Shown here piece after piece: positions 1 through 5,498 of a stretch of 15,720 bases of DNA. Source of the DNA: Burkholderia sp. (GTDB taxonomy: Bacteria; Pseudomonadota; Gammaproteobacteria; Burkholderiales; Burkholderiaceae). The notes under the pieces are model-generated. The model was given only the letters and a program-made list of their open reading frames with translations, did no database searches and had not been told where the DNA came from. The stretch is taken from positions 1 through 15,720 of the forward strand of contig JASLEG010000248.1 in the NCBI GenBank assembly GCA_030151225.1. The letters are read 5' to 3'. Within the stretch, counting starts at the first letter, position 1; each line of letters opens with the position of its first letter. The translations under genes were made by a program, and so were the position numbers.

Positions 1-2
1 GC

Positions 3-197
3 TTTGGGTGCGACGTGGCGGGGCTCGCCGCGGGGGTCGAGCGCCTGCAGGCGTTTCTGCGTCGGCGGTCCGGCTTTGGTCGTGGCTGGGGGCGTCGCGA
101 ATCTTTTCGCGATGCCGCGAAAATGGCGGACGACATGCGCCCGTATGCACACGATAAGGGCCGTTCGCGGCTTTACGCAGTGCGGGAATGTGCGTAA
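3..197 (+). CDS. possible 3' end of an upstream gene (uncertain)
   Basis: A reading frame is open from the window edge to a TAA at 195-197, about 64 residues with no start codon needed inside the window. The first 25 or so codons mostly end in G or C, as expected of coding sequence in this genome, and read as a helix-like stretch (AGLAAGVERLQAFLRRR). After about position 90 the codon bias fades and the product becomes Arg-rich. I do not recognise the protein. A strong hairpin at 91-116 lies inside this frame, which argues against it being coding throughout. It may be the tail of a gene starting left of the window, or chance in GC-rich DNA. Confidence 0.25.
   Translation, partial: FGCDVAGLAAGVERLQAFLRRRSGFGRGWGRRESFRDAAKMADDMRPYAHDKGRSRLYAVRECA
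91..116. repeat. 11-bp inverted repeat (hairpin)
   Basis: Left arm 91-101 and right arm 106-116 pair over 11 bp with a single G-U pair around the 4-base loop TCTT; the core is TCGCGAA/TTCGCGA. No T tract follows on either strand, so it does not look like a standard intrinsic terminator. Its role is unknown. Confidence 0.5.
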
Positions 198-398
198 GAT
201 GGCGTCCAGTCACGCGAGCCATCACGGTTTCGCGCTGTTCCGTCCGGTCAGGGTCAGGCAGCAAGCAGGTTTCGCCACCCCCGGTTCGTGCTCCCATCAA
301 TATGACCGATCAGAATCGGGCGAGCGCGTCTTCTGTTCCTTTTCGTCTGTTTCATTTTTTGATCCGGTTCGTTTGACCAGAGGGTCTGGCCTAGCTGC
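198..398. other. intergenic region upstream of scpB, no gene seen
   Basis: No frame here has the codon bias of the neighbouring genes. The last 70 bases before scpB are pyrimidine-rich, with several T runs. I found no convincing -35/-10 pair at good spacing. The only candidate ribosome binding site is AGAGGG at 379-384, 14 bases before the scpB ATG, which is longer than usual. A promoter for scpB-rluB may lie here but cannot be pointed to. Confidence 0.5.
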
Positions 399-1373
399 AT
401 GAATACCCAAGAGGCGAAGATCGTCCTCGAGACTGCTTTGATCTGTGCGCAGGAGCCGCTCAAGCTGGGCGATCTGCGCAAGCTCTTTGCCGACACCGTG
501 TCGGCGGACACAGTCCGAACGTTGCTCGAAGAACTGAAGGAAGCGTGGTCCGGCCGCGGCGTCGAACTCGTTGCGCTGGCGACGGGCTGGCGTTTCCAGA
601 GCAAGCCGGAAATGCGCGTCCATCTGGACCGTCTGCACCCGGAAAAGCCGCCGAAATATTCGCGCGCCGTGCTCGAAACGCTCGCGATCATCGCGTACCG
701 GCAGCCGGTCACGCGCGGCGACATCGAGGAAATCCGTGGTGTCACGGTCAATACCCAGGTCGTGAAGCAGCTCGAGGATCGCAGCTGGATCGAGGTGATC
801 GGTCATCGCGACGTGCCGGGGCGCCCGGCGCTCTATGCCACGACCAAGCAGTTTCTCGACGATCTCGGGCTCAAGGCGCTCGACGATCTGCCGGCGCTCG
901 AAGAGCCCGCCGCGCATCTCGAGGCGAGCTTGCTGGCTCAGGCATCGATGGAGTTCAGCGACGGCGAGCTGGTGGCGGAGGCGATGGTGGCCGACGAAAC
1001 CGCCGGTTCTGCGGCTGATGCCGCCGAGGTGGCCGTGCTCGCTGCCGTGGCAGCACCCGATGCCGTGGTTGCCGAGCGTGCCGATGGGGCCGATGAGCTC
1101 GACGCAGCCCTGGACGAACCCGAACGGAATTCGATCGATGCGGCCGCCGCGGAACCCGCGCGTGCCGAGCCGGTCAAGAATGCAGTAGAAGAACACGCCC
1201 GTGCATCCGATGCCGGCGACGTGCCGCACCATCCTGCGGCGCAGCCGGATCACGATGCGACGCAGGCAGGCGAGGCCCCGGTACACGGGCACGATGCCGC
1301 CGAATCCACGGGCGACGTGACGCCGGGCGAGCCCTCGCCCGACGAAGACGAACCCGCTCAGCGCCGCGCTTGA
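399..1373 (+). CDS. scpB: segregation and condensation protein B (ScpB)
   Basis: ScpB is the winged-helix (kite) subunit of the bacterial SMC-ScpAB condensin. It works as a dimer that binds ScpA and helps compact and segregate the chromosome. The first 170 or so of 324 residues carry the family pattern: an opening helix after MNTQEAKIVLETALICAQEP, the strongly conserved block VLETLAIIAYRQPVTRGDIEEIRGV near residues 91-115, and the second wing ending in GRPALYATTKQFLDDLGL. Residues from about 170 to 324 are an extra tail, rich in Ala, Asp and Glu with few basic residues, probably disordered; family members without it are near 200 residues. The ATG at 399 fits the conserved N-terminus but has only a distant Shine-Dalgarno (AGAGGG, 14 bases away). 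No scpA is adjacent. rluB follows after 62 bases, a pairing seen in many bacteria, suggesting one transcript. Confidence 0.93.
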   Translation: MNTQEAKIVLETALICAQEPLKLGDLRKLFADTVSADTVRTLLEELKEAWSGRGVELVALATGWRFQSKPEMRVHLDRLHPEKPPKYSRAVLETLAIIAYRQPVTRGDIEEIRGVTVNTQVVKQLEDRSWIEVIGHRDVPGRPALYATTKQFLDDLGLKALDDLPALEEPAAHLEASLLAQASMEFSDGELVAEAMVADETAGSAADAAEVAVLAAVAAPDAVVAERADGADELDAALDEPERNSIDAAAAEPARAEPVKNAVEEHARASDAGDVPHHPAAQPDHDATQAGEAPVHGHDAAESTGDVTPGEPSPDEDEPAQRRA

Positions 1374-1426
1374 CGTGGCCATATAGAGATTGCCGCGCCC
1401 GCGACGGGCGCGAGACCTGACATTTC

Positions 1427-1430
1427 GAGG
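1427..1430 (+). promoter_or_regulatory. ribosome binding site deciding the TTG start of rluB
   Basis: GAGG lies 5 bases before the TTG at 1436. The first in-frame ATG comes only at codon 16 (1481) and lacks such a motif close by, so the TTG is the better start. Confidence 0.6.
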
Positions 1431-1435
1431 TTGTT

Positions 1436-3196
1436 TTGACTGATACCCACGACACAGATTCGTCCGAATCCGCGCATGCCATGCAGGCGTCGCGCGCCGA
1501 CGACGCTCCCGAGTCCGGCCAGGACGCCGGCGGCGAGGATCGTCCGCGTCGCGGCTTGCGTCGCGGGCCGCGCAGCCTGATCGCGCGTCGTCGCGCGGCG
1601 GCCAAGTCGAAGACCGGCGAGCCGACGGCGGAAGGCGAGCAGCCGGCCGCGCCCGTCGAGTCCGCCGAAGCCGCTGCCGCGCCGGCTCCGCGTGCGCCCC
1701 GCGCGCCGCGCAACAAGGATGCGGCATCGAAGGCGCCGCGCAAGACCGCGGCCAAGCGCGACGGTGCAGCCGCGCCGCGACAGGGGCAAGGCCAAGGCAA
1801 GCGCGGCGCGAACGCCGCGGCTGCCGGTGCCGCTCCGGCCGCCGCCGCGCCGTCCGAGGACATCTTCTCCTACGTCACGTCGCCGGCCTTCGATGCCGAC
1901 AACGGCGATGGCGACGGCGCGAACGCCCCGATGGTGCGCCGCGGCCGCCAGGCGCCCAAGCGCGTGCTCGCACCGGAAGACGACGCGCCGAAGCTGCACA
2001 AGGTGCTGGCCGAGGCCGGCATGGGTTCGCGTCGGGACATGGAAGAGCTGATCGTGGCCGGCCGTGTGTCGGTGAACGGCGAGCCCGCGCACATCGGCCA
2101 GCGGATCCTGCCGACCGATCAGGTGCGCATCAACGGCAAGCCGGTCAGGCGCAAGTTGCAGAGCAAGCCGCCGCGCGTGCTGCTGTACCACAAGCCGACC
2201 GGCGAGATCGTCAGCCACGCCGATCCGGAAGGCCGTGCCTCGGTGTTCGATCGCCTGCCGCCGATGAAGACGGCGAAATGGCTCGCGGTCGGCCGGCTCG
2301 ACTTCAACACCGAAGGTTTGCTGATGCTGACCACCTCGGGCGATCTGGCGAACCGCTTCATGCATCCGCGCTACAGCGTGGAGCGCGAATACGCGGTGCG
2401 CGTGGTCGGCGAACTGAACGAGGCATCCCGTCAGAAGCTGCTGCACGGCGTCGAGCTCGACGACGGCCCGGCCAATTTCCTGCGGATCCGCGACGGCGGC
2501 GGCGAAGGCACCAACCACTGGTACCACGTGGCGCTGGCCGAAGGTCGCAACCGCGAGGTGCGCCGCATGTTCGAGGCGGTCGGCCTGATGGTGAGCCGCC
2601 TGATCCGGACGCGCCACGGCGAGATTCCGCTGCCGAAGGGCCTCAAGCGCGGCCGCTGGGAAGAGCTCGACGAGGCCCAGGTGCGCAAGCTGATGGCCTC
2701 CGTGGGCCTGAAGGTGGCGAGCGAGGAGAAAGGCGGCAAGCGCGGCGCGGGCAGCCCGGCCGAGCGCCGTCAGCCCGATCCGATGCAGACCTCGATGGGC
2801 TTCCTGGACCGCGAGCCGGTGCTGACCACCCACGGCCAGCTCGACCAGCCGAGGCGCGGCGGTGGCCGACGCGGTGCGCAGGGCGGCGGCTTCGGCGCCG
2901 GCTATGGCGGCATGCCCGGTTACAGCGGCAATGGCGGCAACGGCAATGCGAACGGCAACCGCGGCGCGAACGGCAACCGCCGTGGCGGCGGCGACGTCGA
3001 CGGCAACCGTCTGTCGTACGGCGCGAACGGCAACAAGCGCGGCAGCAGTGGTGCGGGTGGCGGTGGTGGCAAGGGCGGCCCGCGCGGCGGCAACGCCAAC
3101 GGCAACGGCAACCGCGCCGAGGGCAACGGCCCGTCGGGCGGCGGCGCCCGTGGCGGCCAGCGTCCGCAGCAGCGCAACCGCTCGCGCGGCCGCTGA
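1436..3196 (+). CDS. rluB: 23S rRNA pseudouridine synthase, RluB type, with long disordered ends
   Basis: RluB-family enzymes convert one uridine of 23S rRNA (U2605 in E. coli) to pseudouridine in the cytoplasm. The core runs from about residue 185 to 430. An S4 RNA-binding domain begins at KLHKVLAEAGMGSRRD (from residue 186) and includes VNGEPAHIGQ. The RsuA-type catalytic domain follows, with the motif GRLDFNTEGLLMLT holding the catalytic Asp at residue 289, then EGRNREVRRMFEAVG. Both ends are unusual. Residues 1-184 are rich in Ala, Arg, Lys and Pro. Residues from about 473 to 586 are nearly all Gly, Asn, Arg and Gln, with repeated NGN and RGG-like units. The protein is 586 residues against 291 for E. 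coli RluB. The start is TTG at 1436, supported by GAGG 5 bases upstream. It follows scpB closely. A family paralogue such as RsuA or RluE is less likely because of length and context. Confidence 0.9.
   Translation: MTDTHDTDSSESAHAMQASRADDAPESGQDAGGEDRPRRGLRRGPRSLIARRRAAAKSKTGEPTAEGEQPAAPVESAEAAAAPAPRAPRAPRNKDAASKAPRKTAAKRDGAAAPRQGQGQGKRGANAAAAGAAPAAAAPSEDIFSYVTSPAFDADNGDGDGANAPMVRRGRQAPKRVLAPEDDAPKLHKVLAEAGMGSRRDMEELIVAGRVSVNGEPAHIGQRILPTDQVRINGKPVRRKLQSKPPRVLLYHKPTGEIVSHADPEGRASVFDRLPPMKTAKWLAVGRLDFNTEGLLMLTTSGDLANRFMHPRYSVEREYAVRVVGELNEASRQKLLHGVELDDGPANFLRIRDGGGEGTNHWYHVALAEGRNREVRRMFEAVGLMVSRLIRTRHGEIPLPKGLKRGRWEELDEAQVRKLMASVGLKVASEEKGGKRGAGSPAERRQPDPMQTSMGFLDREPVLTTHGQLDQPRRGGGRRGAQGGGFGAGYGGMPGYSGNGGNGNANGNRGANGNRRGGGDVDGNRLSYGANGNKRGSSGAGGGGGKGGPRGGNANGNGNRAEGNGPSGGGARGGQRPQQRNRSRGR
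2916..3190 (+). repeat. low-complexity GGC/AAC/CGC repeat encoding the RluB tail
   Basis: Units close to GCGAACGGCAACCGC recur in frame (for example near 2949, 2967 and 3021) and encode Gly-Asn-Arg runs. The repeats are imperfect and stay in frame to the rluB stop, so this is coding low complexity rather than a separate element. Confidence 0.7.
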
Positions 3197-3216
3197 TCGC
3201 GGCGGCAACACGATGG

Positions 3217-3240
3217 GAAACCGGCCTGCGGGCCGGTTTC
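3217..3240 (+). terminator. hairpin after rluB, probable weak terminator
   Basis: A perfect 10-bp stem, GAAACCGGCC (3217-3226) with GGCCGGTTTC (3231-3240), closes a TGCG loop 20 bases after the rluB stop. Only a short T run is present, inside the right arm, so release may be inefficient or Rho-assisted. Confidence 0.65.
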
Positions 3241-3253
3241 ATTGGGCGATACT

Positions 3254-3282
3254 TTGCGTTTTGGATTGAAAAACGCTACAAT
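3254..3282 (+). promoter_or_regulatory. sigma-70 type promoter of the rimP-nusA-infB leader
   Basis: TTGCGT at 3254-3259 and TACAAT at 3277-3282 are separated by exactly 17 bp. The -10 matches the consensus at 5 of 6 positions and the -35 at 3 of 6. The predicted transcript start is near 3289. It sits in the only AT-richer patch between rluB and rimP and just after the rluB hairpin. Confidence 0.65.
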
Positions 3283-3288
3283 CGCAAA

Positions 3289-3369
3289 GTCGCTGGGCGT
3301 ACGGATTCAATGTGCGGCCTAGGTGCGACCACCAGGGTAAGAAGATGGGCGTTTCGCCCATTTTTTTTT
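3289..3369 (+). ncRNA. rimP leader RNA: attenuator or short stand-alone sRNA
   Basis: The predicted transcript from the promoter at 3254-3282 meets a full intrinsic terminator after only about 80 bases, giving a short RNA with two hairpins. The first is a 7-bp stem with one bulged A (CCT-A-GGTG at 3318-3325, CACCAGG at 3330-3336). The second is the terminator. TGGGCG at 3294-3299 repeats the left arm of the terminator and could compete for its right arm, a possible antiterminator of 6 bp. Attenuated rimP leaders are described in Enterobacteria; whether this one is related is inference. A stand-alone small RNA with a separate rimP promoter downstream is the alternative. Confidence 0.5.
3345..3369 (+). 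terminator. intrinsic terminator inside the rimP leader
   Basis: A 7-bp stem, ATGGGCG (3345-3351) and CGCCCAT (3355-3361), closes a TTT loop. It is extended by A-U pairing on the outside and followed by a run of nine T (3361-3369). It lies about 100 bases before the rimP start and downstream of the promoter, so it must be read through for that promoter to serve rimP-nusA-infB. Confidence 0.85.
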
Positions 3370-3459
3370 GCTCAAACGGTTGGGCATCTCGGGTAGCACT
3401 TCCTGCGCCGGCAAGGCGCGCGTCTGCGGGTGAATCGCGAACGGCGAGCGCGAACACCT

Positions 3460-3465
3460 GAGAGG
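3460..3465 (+). promoter_or_regulatory. ribosome binding site for the GTG start of rimP
   Basis: GAGAGG lies 5 bases before the GTG at 3471 and fixes this non-ATG start, which also gives the conserved RimP N-terminus (MQLTELIETTV). Confidence 0.7.
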
Positions 3466-3470
3466 ACACT

Positions 3471-3932
3471 GTGCAACTGACGGAATTGATTGAAACCACG
3501 GTCACCGGGCTCGGATACGAGCTGGTCGATCTCGAGCGCACCGGGCGCGGCATGATGTGCATCTATATCGACCAGCCCGCCGGCATCTCGATCGACGATT
3601 GCGAGAAGGTGACGCGTCAGCTGCAGCACGTATTGACGGTCGAAAACATCGATTACGAACGGCTCGAGGTTTCGTCCCCGGGCCTCGACCGACCGCTGAA
3701 GAAGCTGGCCGACTTCGAACGGTTCGCCGGAAGCGAAATCTCCGTCACCCTGAAAAAGCCGCTGGAAGGCCGCAAGACCTACCGGGGCATTCTGCATGCG
3801 CCGAACGGCGAAACGATCGGTTTGGAATTCGAGATGAAGAAGGGCGAGGCGGCCATGCTGGATTTCACGCTGGCTGACATCGACAAAGCCCGCCTGATTC
3901 CGCAAGTTGACTTTAGGAGCCGCAAACAATGA
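3471..3932 (+). CDS. rimP: ribosome maturation factor RimP
   Basis: RimP binds the 30S precursor and promotes late 16S rRNA folding and S12-region assembly in the cytoplasm. The 153 residues cover the usual family length. The N-terminal domain holds the hallmark stretch GYELVDLERTG, then IYIDQPAGISIDDCEKVTRQ and EVSSPGLDRPL near residues 65-75. The C-terminal SH3-like domain contains FAGSEISVTLKKPLEGRKTYRGIL. The start is GTG at 3471 with GAGAGG 5 bases upstream. The stop shares four bases with the nusA start (ATGA at 3929-3932), implying translational coupling. Position directly before nusA is the conserved order, so the identification is firm. Transcription probably comes from 3254-3282 and depends on escape from the leader terminator. 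Confidence 0.96.
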   Translation: MQLTELIETTVTGLGYELVDLERTGRGMMCIYIDQPAGISIDDCEKVTRQLQHVLTVENIDYERLEVSSPGLDRPLKKLADFERFAGSEISVTLKKPLEGRKTYRGILHAPNGETIGLEFEMKKGEAAMLDFTLADIDKARLIPQVDFRSRKQ

Positions 3933-5404
3933 GTCGCGAAGTGTTGATGCTGGTGGATGCGCTGGCGCGCGAGAAAAACGTCGACAAGGATATCGTGCTG
4001 GGCGCGCTGGAAGCCGCGCTGGCCTCGGCATCCAAGAAGCTGTTCGACGAAGGCGCCGAGATTCGCGTCCATATCGATCGCGAAAGCGGCGAGCACGAAA
4101 CTTTCCGGCGCTGGCTCGTGGTGCCCGACGAAGCGGGCCTGCAGGAACCGGATCGCGAGATCCTGCTGTTTGAAGCACGCGAGCAGAAGCCCGAGATCGA
4201 GGTCGGCGACTACGTCGAGGAATCGGTGCCGTCGATCGAATTCGGTCGCATTGGCGCGCAGGCCGCCAAGCAGGTGATCCTGCAGAAGGTGCGCGACGCG
4301 GAACGCGAGCAGATCCTGAACGACTACCTCGAGCGCGGCGAGAAGATCATGACCGGCGCGGTCAAGCGTCTGGACAAGGGCAATTTCATCGTCGAGTCGG
4401 GCCGTGTCGAGGCGCTGCTGCGCCGCGATCAGCTGATTCCGAAGGAAAACCTGCGCGTCGGCGATCGCGTGCGCGCCTACATCGGCAAGGTCGATCGCAC
4501 CGCGCGCGGCCCGCAGATCGAGCTGTCGCGCACGGCGCCCGAATTCCTGATGAAGCTGTTCGAGATGGAAGTGCCGGAGATCGAGCAGGGCCTGCTCGAG
4601 ATCAAGGCCGCCGCTCGCGATCCGGGCGTGCGCGCCAAGATCGGCGTGGTCGCCTACGACAAGCGCATCGATCCGATCGGCACCTGCGTCGGCATTCGCG
4701 GCTCGCGTGTGCAGGCCGTGCGCAACGAGCTCGGTGGCGAAAACATCGACATCGTGCTATGGTCCGACGATCCCGCCCAGTTCGTGATCGGCGCGCTCGC
4801 GCCGGCAGCCGTCCAGTCGATCGTCGTCGATGAAGAAAAGCATTCGATGGACGTGGTCGTCGACGAGAACGAACTGGCCGTCGCGATTGGCCGCAGCGGC
4901 CAGAACGTGCGGCTCGCCAGCGAACTGACCGGCTGGCAGATCAACATCATGACGCCGAACGAGTCCGCGCTGAAGCAGAACGAAGAGCGCGACCGTCTGC
5001 GCGGCCTGTTCATGGCGCGTCTCGACGTGGATGAGGAAGTCGCCGACATCCTGATCGACGAAGGCTTCACCAGCCTCGAAGAAATCGCCTACGTGCCGCT
5101 GAACGAAATGCTCGAGATCGAGGCGTTCGACGAGGAAACCGTGCACGAGCTGCGCAACCGCTCGCGCGATGCACTGTTGACGATGGCGATCGCCAATGAA
5201 GAAAAGGTGGAGAACGCCGCGCTCGATCTGAAGAGCCTCGATGGCGTCACCCCCGAGCTGCTGGCCAAGCTCGCCGAGAACGGCGTGCAGACGCGCGACG
5301 ATCTCGCCGAGCTGGCCGTGGACGAGCTGGTCGAGATGACCGGTGTGGAAGAGGAAGCCGCTAAAGCGCTGATCATTAAGGCACGTGAACACTGGTTCCA
5401 GTGA
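3929..5404 (+). CDS. nusA: transcription termination/antitermination protein NusA
   Basis: NusA binds RNA polymerase near the RNA exit channel, increases pausing and intrinsic termination, and takes part in Rho-dependent and antitermination complexes. The 491 residues match the long proteobacterial form (E. coli 495). The domains in order are: the polymerase-binding N-terminal domain (MSREVLMLVDALAREKNVDK, to about 130); an S1 domain from about 137 (GEKIMTGAVKRLDKGNFIVE) to 201; KH1 from about 232 to 296 with VGIRGSRVQAVRNELGGE; KH2 from about 302 with AVAIGRSGQNVRLASELTGW; then two C-terminal acidic repeats (near LDVDEEVADILIDEGF and near LAENGVQTRDDLAELAVDEL). The ATG overlaps the rimP stop; AGGAG lies 9 bases upstream, at 3915-3919. 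NusA stimulates hairpin termination, so the leader terminator upstream of its own operon could give feedback control; this is inference. Confidence 0.98.
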   Translation: MSREVLMLVDALAREKNVDKDIVLGALEAALASASKKLFDEGAEIRVHIDRESGEHETFRRWLVVPDEAGLQEPDREILLFEAREQKPEIEVGDYVEESVPSIEFGRIGAQAAKQVILQKVRDAEREQILNDYLERGEKIMTGAVKRLDKGNFIVESGRVEALLRRDQLIPKENLRVGDRVRAYIGKVDRTARGPQIELSRTAPEFLMKLFEMEVPEIEQGLLEIKAAARDPGVRAKIGVVAYDKRIDPIGTCVGIRGSRVQAVRNELGGENIDIVLWSDDPAQFVIGALAPAAVQSIVVDEEKHSMDVVVDENELAVAIGRSGQNVRLASELTGWQINIMTPNESALKQNEERDRLRGLFMARLDVDEEVADILIDEGFTSLEEIAYVPLNEMLEIEAFDEETVHELRNRSRDALLTMAIANEEKVENAALDLKSLDGVTPELLAKLAENGVQTRDDLAELAVDELVEMTGVEEEAAKALIIKAREHWFQ

Positions 5405-5431
5405 GAAATGACCATGGCGCACTGATATTTG

Positions 5432-5484
5432 GCGGCCGTCAAGGCCGCATGACCCGATGCTAACCGCAAGGAATCGGTCCTTGC
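5432..5484 (+). promoter_or_regulatory. two hairpins in the nusA-infB gap
   Basis: Within the 94-base gap are two perfect inverted repeats: GCGGCC/GGCCGC (5432-5437, 5443-5448; 5-base loop) and GCAAGGA/TCCTTGC (5466-5472, 5478-5484; loop ATCGG). Neither is followed by a T run. The second ends 3 bases before the infB Shine-Dalgarno AAGAGG (5488-5493), so it may affect ribosome access or processing of the nusA-infB message. Confidence 0.55.
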
Positions 5485-5498
5485 ATTAAGAGGAATGA

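Noticed and set aside
188..402. Short plus-strand frames just before scpB
   Set aside because: Codon use is unlike the neighbours, no ribosome site, T-rich composition in the second half; treated as intergenic.
2916..3190. Repeats in the rluB tail as a possible CRISPR or mobile repeat array
   Set aside because: Units are short, imperfect and in frame, with no unique spacers; explained by low-complexity coding.
1358..3211. Long minus-strand frame opposite rluB
   Set aside because: Low-complexity Ala/Arg/Val product mirroring the rluB codons; no ribosome site or recognisable domain.
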